From positions 186,001 to 250,000 of the forward strand of contig NZ_FMBW01000064.1 in assembly GCF_900091725.1 (NCBI RefSeq): a stretch of DNA of 64,000 nt. The letters are read 5' to 3'. Positions 46,968-55,231 of this stretch are shown piece by piece (the first letter of the stretch is position 1; each line of letters opens with the position of its first letter). The DNA is from Streptomyces sp. DvalAA-43. GTDB taxonomy: Bacteria > Actinomycetota > Actinomycetes > Streptomycetales > Streptomycetaceae. A program made the position numbers and the translations under genes. The notes under the pieces are model-generated. The model was not told the origin of the DNA, made no database searches, and saw nothing but the letters and a program-made list of their open reading frames with translations.

Positions 46968-49010
46968 TCAGCCGCTGACGCTTGCCCCGCCGGTCTCGAT
47001 GTGCCCGGTGTACCGCCGCGACCAGGAGGTGTCGCCGCCGACCGTCACCGTGAAGTCGTACCAGCCGTTGGCCAGCGTCACCGCGTTGAAGTAGTCCTGC
47101 TTGCTGCCGCCCGCTACGACGGTGTACCTCCAGGGTCCGTCGCCTCGGTACTGACCGGAGGTCACGGTGAACGTGACGGCGCTCGCCGAGGTGTTGGTGA
47201 AGGTGAACCAGAGGGCGGGCCTGCCGGTGTCCGGTGCGTTCTCGTAGCGGGCCGCGACCTCGCAGGACTTGCCCGCGGCCTTGGCGTCGCCGGTGAACCT
47301 GCGCAGGAATCTGTTGGGTCCGGCCATGGTGAGGTCGTACTTGCCGTCCCCGTTGCCCGTACCAATGCTGAAGAAGTCCGTGGCGGTGCCGCCCGCGTCC
47401 ACGGTGTACTGCCACGGCACCGTCGCGCGGTAGGCGTTGGGGTGCACCGAGAAGTGCGCGGCACGGGTCGCCGGTGCGCCCTTGTTGGTCATGGTCAGCC
47501 AGATCTTGACCGCTCCCGCGGCACCGAACTCCAGCCGGTCCACATCGCCGCCGGGCTGGTACGGCAGCGCACGGGCGGGCCGGGTGCCGGGCTCCTGCGC
47601 GGGCAGTGCGTTGTCCTGCGGGACGGGGTTGGGCAGGGGGCCGCAGGTGCTCAGCCCGATCACCGAGGTGGCCGGCAGGCCGGACGGCACGCCGTTCACC
47701 GGGTGGGCGAAGTCGAAGACGCCCGTGAGGTCGCCGCTGACCTTGCGCCGCCAGGCGCTGATGTGGGGGCAGACTGCCGGCTTCCCGATGGCCGCGGTCC
47801 AGGTCTCCAGGAAGCGCAGTACGGAGGTGTGGTCGAAGACTTCGGAGGAGACCCAGCCCCCGCGCGTCCAGGGCGACATGACGATCATCGGAACCCGGAA
47901 GCCGAGGCCGATGGGCACACCGCCGAGGAATTCGCCCTCGGTTCCGGCGGGCGGCGCGGGCGGCGGCACATGGTCGAAGTAGCCGTCGTTCTCGTCGTAG
48001 TTGAGGAAGAGCACCGTGGAGTCGAAGACGTCCTGGTCGGCGGCGAGCGCCCGGTACACCAGATCGACGAAGTGCGCCCCGTCGCCGGGCGGGGCGTAGG
48101 GGTGCTCGCAGAACGCCTGACTGGCGACGACCCAGGACACCTGCGGCAGGGTCCCCGCCACCACGTCCGCCCTGATGGCCGCGGCGATGTCATCGGGGGT
48201 GGAGCCGCTCACCTTCTTCACCGACGCCATCCCGAGGTCGTGCAGGGGGTCACCGGCCGGGGCGTCCTCGAACTTCCTGAAATAGGCCAGGCCGTTGTCG
48301 CCGTAGTTGTCCTCGGCGTTCTGGTAGACGCGCCACGACACACCGGCCCGTTGGAGCGCCTCGGCGTACGCCTCCCAGGTGAGCCCGGACTCGTCACCGC
48401 CGTCCTTGCTGGACGCGTCCACCTTGCCGCTCCACAGGAAGGTGCGGTTCGGTCCGGTCGCGCTGAGCGCCGAGCTGAAGTAGGCGTCGCACACCGTGTA
48501 GTTGTCGGCGAGCGCGTAGTGGAAGGGGATGTCGGAGCGGTCGAGATAGCCGAGTGTGCGGACATTCCCCACGCCCGCCACCCAGTTGTCCATCCGGCCC
48601 TGGTTCCAGGCCGAGTGCTGCGACGTCCAGCTGTGCGGCAGGTCGCCGCTGCACTGGGCGAGCGTCTCGGGGTCGGCGCCGCCCGCCGCCGGTGTGGCGC
48701 TGAGCTTCCATGGGTGCTGCCGTCCCGTGCCGTTGGGCTGGTCGAAGACGGTACGGCCACCGGCGAGGGTGATCCCGGACCGGTCCGAGAAGCCGCGTAC
48801 GCCCTTGAGTCTGCCGAAGTAGTGGTCGAAGCCGCGGTTCTCCTGCATCAGCACCACCACGTGCCGTACGTCCTTGACGGTGCCGGTCGCCGCCGTCGCG
48901 GTCGCCGTCCTCGTCCGGACCGCCGCGCCAGCGGGCTCCGCGGGCAGGGCGGCACCCGCCGCCACGCCCGCGCCGAGCGCCACAAAACCCCTTCGGGTGA
49001 TCGGTGTCAT
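46968..49010 (-). CDS. Tat-exported phospholipase C, phosphocholine-specific type
   Basis: A 680-residue enzyme. A Tat signal (RRGFVALGAGVAAGA) opens the protein. The phosphoesterase catalytic domain (about 45-440) carries VVLMQENRGFDHYFG and FLNYDENDGYFDHVPPP, the hallmark blocks of the PlcH/PlcN and acid-phosphatase family. Two C-terminal beta-sandwich domains (about 490-680, WLTMTNKG and FTFTNTSAS segments) match the DUF756 repeats of this family. By family it hydrolyses phosphatidylcholine, sphingomyelin or phosphatidylethanolamine, releasing the phospho-head group. The start is ATG 49010. It is convergent with the HAD phosphatase, a likely next step. Confidence 0.9.
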   Translation of the reverse strand: MTPITRRGFVALGAGVAAGAALPAEPAGAAVRTRTATATAATGTVKDVRHVVVLMQENRGFDHYFGRLKGVRGFSDRSGITLAGGRTVFDQPNGTGRQHPWKLSATPAAGGADPETLAQCSGDLPHSWTSQHSAWNQGRMDNWVAGVGNVRTLGYLDRSDIPFHYALADNYTVCDAYFSSALSATGPNRTFLWSGKVDASSKDGGDESGLTWEAYAEALQRAGVSWRVYQNAEDNYGDNGLAYFRKFEDAPAGDPLHDLGMASVKKVSGSTPDDIAAAIRADVVAGTLPQVSWVVASQAFCEHPYAPPGDGAHFVDLVYRALAADQDVFDSTVLFLNYDENDGYFDHVPPPAPPAGTEGEFLGGVPIGLGFRVPMIVMSPWTRGGWVSSEVFDHTSVLRFLETWTAAIGKPAVCPHISAWRRKVSGDLTGVFDFAHPVNGVPSGLPATSVIGLSTCGPLPNPVPQDNALPAQEPGTRPARALPYQPGGDVDRLEFGAAGAVKIWLTMTNKGAPATRAAHFSVHPNAYRATVPWQYTVDAGGTATDFFSIGTGNGDGKYDLTMAGPNRFLRRFTGDAKAAGKSCEVAARYENAPDTGRPALWFTFTNTSASAVTFTVTSGQYRGDGPWRYTVVAGGSKQDYFNAVTLANGWYDFTVTVGGDTSWSRRYTGHIETGGASVSG

Positions 49011-49233
49011 CTGCCTGCCTTCGCCGGGTTCGAATGCGTGGACGTGACCTCGAAGCCAGCGTGGCGCGCCGCATGGTCTGGCACCAGACCTTTGACAGGG
49101 GATCGCCTGAGAAATTTCCGATCTGCCCATGATATGCGCTGATCCAAAGGTGCAAATGCATATGTTTGCGAGCTGCATGACAGGGCGGGCCGTGCACCTC
49201 GCGGTGCGGCGTCACCCCGGGCACCTTCGGATG

Positions 49234-49854
49234 TCAGCTGCGCTCCGGCACCGTGCGGTCAGCCACGGCCCTCTCCCCTTCTCCCCGCGCGGACGGCCAG
49301 TGCTCCAGCAGGAAGTGCAGGGCCTCCACGGACCGCTCCCAGGACGTCCGCACATCGCGGGGCGCACCGAACCCGCCGCTCGCCTCCAGGGCGCAGTAGC
49401 CGTGGAAGGTGCTGCGCAACAGCCGTACCGCGTCCGTGAGATCGGGCTCGGCCAGGCCGTAGGCGCGCAGCATCGCACCCGTGGTCTCGATGGTGCGGTG
49501 GTACGCGGACGACCGGGCGACGATCTCGGGAGCGACCCGCATCTGCGTCGCCTCGTACCGTCCGGGCCGCTCCAGCGCGAAGGTCCGGTAGGCGTCGGCG
49601 AACGCGACCAGGGCGTCCTTCCCGGCCCGGCCCGCCACGGCGACACCGATCCGGTCGATGAACTCCCCCGCGGCCAGCAGCGCGACCCGGGTCCGCAGGT
49701 CCTGCAGATTTCTGACGTGCGAATAGAGGCTGGCGTCCTTGACCCCGAAGCCGCGGGCCAGCGCGGAGATCGTGACCTTGTCGAAGCCGATGGAATCGGC
49801 CAGATCGGCTGCCGCCCCCACCACGCGTTCGGTCGTGAGCCCCGCGCGCGCCAT
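49234..49854 (-). CDS. TetR/AcrR-family regulator
   Basis: A 206-residue repressor-like protein. The N-terminal HTH (about 5-50) has the typical FDKVTISALARGFGVKDASLYSHVRN pattern. The C-terminal ligand domain (TetR_C_33/WHG-like) has WERSVEALHFLLEHW near its end. It is divergent from 6-phosphogluconate dehydrogenase and a palindrome lies 22 bases before its start, so it probably represses itself and perhaps the dehydrogenase. The start is ATG 49854 after GGAGG. The ligand is unknown. Confidence 0.9.
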   Translation of the reverse strand: MARAGLTTERVVGAAADLADSIGFDKVTISALARGFGVKDASLYSHVRNLQDLRTRVALLAAGEFIDRIGVAVAGRAGKDALVAFADAYRTFALERPGRYEATQMRVAPEIVARSSAYHRTIETTGAMLRAYGLAEPDLTDAVRLLRSTFHGYCALEASGGFGAPRDVRTSWERSVEALHFLLEHWPSARGEGERAVADRTVPERS

Positions 49855-49875
49855 CCGCCACCTCCACCGGAATAC

Positions 49876-49892
49876 ACCTAGGATATCTAGGT
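49876..49892. promoter_or_regulatory. Probable autoregulatory TetR operator
   Basis: ACCTAG-GATAT-CTAGGT is a perfect 6-base inverted repeat with a 5-base spacer in the AT-rich divergent gap. TAATAT at 49910-49915 next to it is a fitting -10 for the dehydrogenase. Confidence 0.65.
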
Positions 49893-50025
49893 TTTTCCCT
49901 AATATACACAGGCACGTCCATCCGGACGATACCGAACAGGCCGTTCCCGTGCCCCGTATCCATACTGAAGATTCCGGCATTGCTGAAGGTCCAGGCATCC
50001 CCGAGACAGATTGCAGAGCACACAC

Positions 50026-51468
50026 ATGAGCGGCACCGCGCAGATCGGCGTCACGGGGCTCGCGGTCATGGGCCGCAACCTCGCGCGCAACTTCGCCCGG
50101 CACGGATTCACGGTCGCGGTGCACAACCGGACCGTCGCCAGGACCGATTCCCTGGTGAGGGAGTTCGGCGACGAGGGCTCCTTCGTGCCCGCGCGCACGC
50201 CGGAGGAGTTCGTCGCGGCACTGGAACGTCCGCGCAGGCTCGTCATCATGGTGAAGGCGGGCGATCCCACCGATGCCGTGATCCATGAGTTCGCCCCGCT
50301 CCTCGAAGAGGGCGATGTCATCATCGACGGCGGCAACGCGCACTTCGAGGACACCCGCAGACGGGAGAAGGACCTGCGCGAGCGCGGGATCCACTTCGTC
50401 GGTGTCGGCATCTCGGGCGGCGAGGAGGGCGCGCTGAACGGGCCGAGCATCATGCCGGGCGGTTCGGCCGAGTCCTATGTGTCGCTGGGGCCCCTGCTGG
50501 AGCGGATCGCCGCGAAGGCGAAGGACGGCACCCCGTGCACCACGCACATCGGCCCCGACGGGGCCGGGCACTTCGTGAAGATGGTCCACAACGGCATCGA
50601 GTACGCGGACATGCAGCTGATCGCGGAGGCGTACGACCTGCTGCGCGCCGTGGCGGGCTACTCCCCCGCGAAGATCGCCGAGACCTTCCGCAGCTGGAAC
50701 ACCGGCCGTCTCGACTCGTATCTGATCGAGATCACGGCGGAGGTCCTCGCCCACACCGACGCGGCCACCGGGAAGCCCTTCGTCGACATCGTGCAGGACC
50801 GGGCTGAGCAGAAGGGCACGGGCCGCTGGACGGTGCAGATCGCCCTGGATCTGGGGGTGCCGGTCTCGGGCATCGCCGAAGCCGTCTTCGCCCGTTCGCT
50901 GTCCGGGCACGCCGATCTGCGCGAGGCCGCGCGGGACCTGCCGGGTCCGTCGACCACCCCGCTCGGCGAGGAGGCGGCCGCGGCCTTCGCCGACCGGGTG
51001 GAGCAGGCGCTGTACGCGTCCAAGATCGTCTCGTACACGCAGGGGTTCCACCAGATCCGGGCGGGCAGCGCGGCGTACGACTGGGACATCGATCTCGGCG
51101 CGGTGGCGGCGATCTGGCGGGCCGGCTGCATCATCCGGGCCGCGTTCCTGGACCGGATCCGGGCGGCCTACGACGCCCGTCCCGACCTGCTGAGCCTGCT
51201 CTCGGACCGGCAGTTCGCCGAGGAGATCGGCGCGGCCCAGGACGACTGGCGCGCGGTGGTCGCCGAAGCGGTGCGGCAGGGCGTGCCGACGCCGGGGTTC
51301 GCCGCCGCGCTGGCGTACTACGACGGCCTGCGCGCCGACCGGCTGCCCGCGGCGCTCACCCAGGGGCAGCGCGACTTCTTCGGCGCCCACACCTATCGCC
51401 GTACGGACCGCGAGGGCTCCTTCCACACGCTCTGGGGCGGTGACCGGTCGGAAGTCGCGGCGGGCTGA
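50026..51468 (+). CDS. gnd: 6-phosphogluconate dehydrogenase, decarboxylating
   Basis: A 480-residue full-length enzyme of the pentose phosphate pathway, making ribulose 5-phosphate, CO2 and NADPH. The cofactor motif GLAVMGRNLARN is near 10-21. The catalytic Lys lies in GHFVKMVHNGIEY near 183-195, and the substrate-binding GVGISGGEEGA is near 126-136. The C-terminal dimer domain ends in QRDFFGAHTYRRTDREGSFHT-like sequence. The start is ATG 50026. An in-frame TTG at 50011 is possible. The ribosome site is weak, and a divergent TetR gene controls the gap. Confidence 0.95.
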   Translation: MSGTAQIGVTGLAVMGRNLARNFARHGFTVAVHNRTVARTDSLVREFGDEGSFVPARTPEEFVAALERPRRLVIMVKAGDPTDAVIHEFAPLLEEGDVIIDGGNAHFEDTRRREKDLRERGIHFVGVGISGGEEGALNGPSIMPGGSAESYVSLGPLLERIAAKAKDGTPCTTHIGPDGAGHFVKMVHNGIEYADMQLIAEAYDLLRAVAGYSPAKIAETFRSWNTGRLDSYLIEITAEVLAHTDAATGKPFVDIVQDRAEQKGTGRWTVQIALDLGVPVSGIAEAVFARSLSGHADLREAARDLPGPSTTPLGEEAAAAFADRVEQALYASKIVSYTQGFHQIRAGSAAYDWDIDLGAVAAIWRAGCIIRAAFLDRIRAAYDARPDLLSLLSDRQFAEEIGAAQDDWRAVVAEAVRQGVPTPGFAAALAYYDGLRADRLPAALTQGQRDFFGAHTYRRTDREGSFHTLWGGDRSEVAAG

Positions 51469-51680
51469 CGCCGGAGGGGCACCGTGGCCGATCCGGGCAG
51501 GGCGGTGCGCTCCCCGTCCTCGGCAGGCGGGGCGAGGTACCGTCGTCGTGGTCGCCCGGCCGGGCGACCCGGGGTGCGGCGGAGTCCTGCCTGTGCGTTA
51601 GTAGCAGCAGGCCCCTTGTCGTCGCCCCCGTCGCGAACCTGTCGCCCTTGCCCGCCCTTGCCGTACCAGGGAGCCCACGC

Positions 51681-52766
51681 ATGCCCGACGCCACCCCGGA
51701 CACCACCCCGGAGCCGGCCGCGCCCCAGCCCGTCGTCGCGCCGCTGACCAGCGCCGCGCTGATCCTGGTCGCCACGATCGAGCCCGGCGGCGAGTCCGCC
51801 GTGCGCGAGGTGCTGCCGGATCTCGCGGCGTTCGCCCGCTCCATCGGCTTCCGGTACCCCGAGGCAGGCCTGGTCTGTGTGACCGGCTTCGGATCCGGAG
51901 CCTGGGACCGGCTGTTCGCCGGCCCGAGGCCGGACCGGCTCCACCCGTTCCAGGAGTTGCACGGCGCCCGGCACCACGCCCCCGCCACCCCGGGTGATCT
52001 GCTGTTCCACATCCGGGCCGAACGGATGGACGTCTGTTTCGCCTGGGCCGGCCGCCTGCTCGACCGGCTCGGCGGAGCGGTGACGGTCGTCGACGAGACG
52101 CAGGGATTCCGTTACTTCGACCACCGGGATCTGCTCGGCTTCGTCGACGGCACGGAGAACCCGGTGGGGGCGGACGCGGAGTCGGCGGCCCTGGTCGGCG
52201 CCGAGGATCCCGCGTTCGCGGGCGGCAGTTACGTCGTCGTGCAGAAGTATCTCCACGACCTCGCCGCCTGGAACGCGCTGAGCACGGAGGAGCAGGAGCG
52301 GGTCATCGGCCGCACCAAGCTCGACGACATCGAGTTCGCCGACGACGTCAAGCCCGCCGACTCCCACATCGCCCTCAACACGATCACCGACCCGGACGGC
52401 ACGGAGCGCGACATCCTGCGCGCCAACATGCCGTTCGGCAGCTTCGGGCAGGGCGAGTTCGGCACGTACTTCATCGGTTACGCCGCCGATCCCGAGGTGA
52501 CCGAGCAGATGCTCCGCAATATGTTCCTCGGCAGTCCGCCCGCCACGCACGACCGCATTCTCGACTTCTCGACCGCGGTCACCGGCACGCTCTTCTACGC
52601 CCCCAGCGCCGACTTCCTCGACGCCCCGCCGCCCTCGCCCTCGTCGGCCGGGGCCGAGGCCCTGCCGGAGCCCGCGTCCGCGCCGGTGACGGCGAAGGCC
52701 CCGGACCCGGCCCGCCCGGCCGAGGGTTCGCTGCACATCGGCAGCCTGCAAGAAAGCGCCCAGTGA
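51681..52766 (+). CDS. DyP-type peroxidase, encapsulin cargo
   Basis: A 361-residue dye-decolourising haem peroxidase. The family motif GFVDGTENP holds the catalytic Asp at 156 and the proximal His lies in SHIALNT near 232. Ferredoxin-like folds fill the rest. After residue 315 a Pro/Ala linker ends in GSLHIGSLQESAQ, a clear copy of the encapsulin cargo-loading peptide (consensus GSLxIGSL). The encapsulin gene starts in its stop codon (TGATG). It is therefore packaged inside the shell, acting in oxidative defence. The start is ATG 51681 after AGGGAG. The 212-base gap upstream holds its promoter and no gene that I can see. Confidence 0.96.
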   Translation: MPDATPDTTPEPAAPQPVVAPLTSAALILVATIEPGGESAVREVLPDLAAFARSIGFRYPEAGLVCVTGFGSGAWDRLFAGPRPDRLHPFQELHGARHHAPATPGDLLFHIRAERMDVCFAWAGRLLDRLGGAVTVVDETQGFRYFDHRDLLGFVDGTENPVGADAESAALVGAEDPAFAGGSYVVVQKYLHDLAAWNALSTEEQERVIGRTKLDDIEFADDVKPADSHIALNTITDPDGTERDILRANMPFGSFGQGEFGTYFIGYAADPEVTEQMLRNMFLGSPPATHDRILDFSTAVTGTLFYAPSADFLDAPPPSPSSAGAEALPEPASAPVTAKAPDPARPAEGSLHIGSLQESAQ

Positions 52767-53563
52767 TGAACAACCTCCACCGCGAACTCGCCCCAGTCAC
52801 CGAAGCCGCCTGGAACCAGATCGAAGAAGAGGCCCGGCGCACCTTCAGCCGCCATGTGGCGGGCCGCCGGGTCGTCGATGTGACCGACCCGTCCGGCCCC
52901 GGGCTGGCGGCCATCGGCGACGGCCATCTGCGCGACATCGACCCGCCCGCTCCGGACGTCATCGCCCGCGCCCGCACCTCGGTGCCGGTCATCGAGTGGC
53001 GGGTGCCGTTCACGGTGACCCGGTCGGCCGTGGACGACGTCGAGCGCGGCTCGGACGACAGCGACTGGCAGCCCGTCAAGGACGCGGCCCGCACCTGTGC
53101 GTTCGCGGAGGACATGGCGATCATCGACGGGTACGCCTCGGCCGGGATCACCGGGCTCCGGGACGGCTCCTCGCACAGGCCGCTGACGCTGCCCGCGGAT
53201 GCCCGCGACTACCCGACCACCGTCAGCCAGGCACTGACCCAGCTACGGCTGGCCGGAGTCGACGGCCCGTACCGGCTGCTCCTCGGCGCCGACGCCTTCA
53301 CCGAGGCCACCGAGACCTCCGACCACGGGTACCCGGTGGCCACCCATCTGGCCCGGCTGCTCGACGACCAGATCCTGTGGGCGCCCGCCGTCACGGGCGG
53401 TGTGCTGCTGTCCACCCGTGGCGGCGACTTCGAGCTGTGCCTCGGCCAGGACCTCTCCATCGGCTACCAGGACCATGACGCGACCGGCATCCGGCTCTAC
53501 TTCCATCAGGCCTTCACCTTCCGGATGCTGACGCCCGAGGCCGTGGTCCCGATCATCGCCTGA
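52766..53563 (+). CDS. Family 1 encapsulin shell protein
   Basis: A 265-residue HK97-fold protein that self-assembles into a nanocompartment. The N-terminal NNLHRELAPVTEAAWNQIEEEA and WRVPFTVTRSAVDDVERG (near 75-92) are typical of family 1 shells with DyP cargo. The P-domain and the C-terminal GGVLLSTRGGDFELCLGQDLSIGY and TFRMLTPEAVVPI also fit. Length matches the family. It is the second gene of a two-gene operon and starts in the peroxidase stop. A terminator follows. Confidence 0.96.
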   Translation: MNNLHRELAPVTEAAWNQIEEEARRTFSRHVAGRRVVDVTDPSGPGLAAIGDGHLRDIDPPAPDVIARARTSVPVIEWRVPFTVTRSAVDDVERGSDDSDWQPVKDAARTCAFAEDMAIIDGYASAGITGLRDGSSHRPLTLPADARDYPTTVSQALTQLRLAGVDGPYRLLLGADAFTEATETSDHGYPVATHLARLLDDQILWAPAVTGGVLLSTRGGDFELCLGQDLSIGYQDHDATGIRLYFHQAFTFRMLTPEAVVPIIA

Positions 53564-53564
53564 G

Positions 53565-53616
53565 AGCCTGTCGGGTGACCGCGTCCGTCATCCGGTCCGA
53601 GGTCACCCGACAGGCT
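53565..53616. terminator. 16-base-stem bidirectional terminator
   Basis: AGCCTGTCGGGTGACC (53565-53580) pairs with 53601-53616 around a 20-base loop. It lies between the convergent encapsulin and M64 genes. Confidence 0.8.
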
Positions 53617-53624
53617 CCGAGGCG

Positions 53625-55028
53625 CTACCTCCGGTGCCCGGTCGCCCTGACGCTCCAGGTCAGGCTGTCGGTGGCCAGGGCGCGCACGGCGGGGTCGTGG
53701 ATGGCGTCCGTACGGTCCACGGCCTCGGCGGTCACCTTGTGGCCGCGGCCGTCCGGGCGTACGCCCAGCGATGCGGGGGTGACGGAGGTGCGTCCCCGGG
53801 CGAAGACCTTCTCCACTCCGTCCACGTACCAGCGCAGATCGATCCTGGCGAGACCGGTGGCGGCGCCGGGCCGGTGGGGGCGGTGCCCGGCGGTCCCCAG
53901 GTCCGCGGGCTTCACGGCGATGCGCCGGCCCGGTCCGACGGCGGTGCCGGTGTCGACGGCGCTGCTCAGTGCGTTGCCCGCGCGGTAGAACCCGGCGATC
54001 ATCGCCTCCCGGCCCGGCAGGTTGAACTCGGTGTTGCTCAGCTCCCGCATGATCGACGAGTCGGTGGGGCGGTAGAGCCCGAGCGGGTAGTAGGCGCTGC
54101 CCTCGTACGCACCGACCGAGCCGCCCGCCGGGTCGGTCTGCCCGAGCCAGCGGTACCACTTGGCGCGCTTCTCGGTGAGCTGCGCTGGCGTGTAGGTGGT
54201 GGAGTTGATCCCGCCCGGTTCGCCGCCGGTCCAGGTCCCGTACTCGTCGTAGGTGTACTCGTCGTCCAGCAGGCCCACCGAATGCCCTATCTCGTGGGCG
54301 GCTATCAGGCTGGACGAGGGGTGGTCGGAGGAGAGGGTGGAGACGCCGTTGAAGGGGTGGCCCTCGGCCTGGAGTCCGGAGTAGCCCGCGCCGCCGTACT
54401 TGGTGGAGTTGGCGATGACGACCACGAGGTCGGCGGCGGGTGCCTCGGCGGCGTACGCGGCCACCTTGTCGATGTCGGCGCAGATCAGCCGCTCGATGTC
54501 GGAGCACCAGAAGTAGCTGCCGAGCGCGGTGTCCTTGACGGTGTCCGGACCGGGGTCGCCGCTGATGCCGGAGTCGTGGGAGACCGCGTCGACGGTCCAC
54601 ACGTTGAACAGGCCCTGGTAGCTCTTGTAGGGCTCCAGAGCGGTGATGTCGGCCCATTTGGCGGTGGCGTCCGCGTGGAAGTCGTCCTGCTGGTCCGCCG
54701 TGTAGCCGTCGCCGATGATCACGACGTCAAGGCGGTCGTCGGACGGGCCGGTCACCGCCTGTTCGCCCACCGTGCCGTCGACGGCGGCCTCGGCCGCGCT
54801 CAGTGCGGCGGCCGCGCCCTTCCGGGCGGGGGCGGCGGCCGGGACCTCGACGGTCCGGCCCGAGCCGCCCGGATCGGGGAAGTACTCGGCCGCGACACGA
54901 TGGCCCGGATCGGTTCCCGCGGGGGCGGCCGACGCCGGTGCGGTGGTGGCGGTCGCCGCCAGGAGACCGGCGAGGGCGAGCCCCGCCGTGACTCCTGCCG
55001 TTCGGCGCGTGCGCGGGCGTATGCGCAT
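53625..55028 (-). CDS. Secreted M64-family metallopeptidase
   Basis: A 467-residue exported zinc protease. A Sec signal (about 1-35, ending in ASA) and a pro-region precede the catalytic domain, which opens LDVVIIGDGYTADQQDDF near 95-112. The zinc motif is His245-Glu-Ile-Gly-His249 with LLDDEY after it, as in the M64 (IgA protease-like) family. It probably degrades proteins outside the cell; a specific target is not known. The start is ATG 55028 with AAGGAG six bases before. It is divergent from an HTH-TPR regulator. Confidence 0.9.
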   Translation of the reverse strand: MRIRPRTRRTAGVTAGLALAGLLAATATTAPASAAPAGTDPGHRVAAEYFPDPGGSGRTVEVPAAAPARKGAAAALSAAEAAVDGTVGEQAVTGPSDDRLDVVIIGDGYTADQQDDFHADATAKWADITALEPYKSYQGLFNVWTVDAVSHDSGISGDPGPDTVKDTALGSYFWCSDIERLICADIDKVAAYAAEAPAADLVVVIANSTKYGGAGYSGLQAEGHPFNGVSTLSSDHPSSSLIAAHEIGHSVGLLDDEYTYDEYGTWTGGEPGGINSTTYTPAQLTEKRAKWYRWLGQTDPAGGSVGAYEGSAYYPLGLYRPTDSSIMRELSNTEFNLPGREAMIAGFYRAGNALSSAVDTGTAVGPGRRIAVKPADLGTAGHRPHRPGAATGLARIDLRWYVDGVEKVFARGRTSVTPASLGVRPDGRGHKVTAEAVDRTDAIHDPAVRALATDSLTWSVRATGHRR

Positions 55029-55084
55029 GGACAACTCCTTCGGGTCCGGGGGGACTTCCAGGGCACGACCAGCGCGTAACCCAT

Positions 55085-55113
55085 GAGTTAACTCGACTTA
55101 ATGCGATGCTTAA
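55085..55113. promoter_or_regulatory. Repeated TTAA palindromes in the divergent M64/HTH gap
   Basis: GAGTTAACTC is a perfect palindrome at 55085-55094. TTAA recurs at 55098-55101 and 55110-55113, giving cores 10 and 12 bases apart in otherwise GC-rich DNA. It is a candidate operator for the neighbouring HTH regulator. Confidence 0.4.
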
Positions 55114-55231
55114 CCTAGAGGTGTGCGGACCGTCGAACAAGGCCCGGACACCGGGTGGCCGACGCCCGTATCCGGGCATTTACGATGCAGGGACCGCATT
55201 TCGAGGCGGTGCGAGGCGGAAGGGCGGCGCG

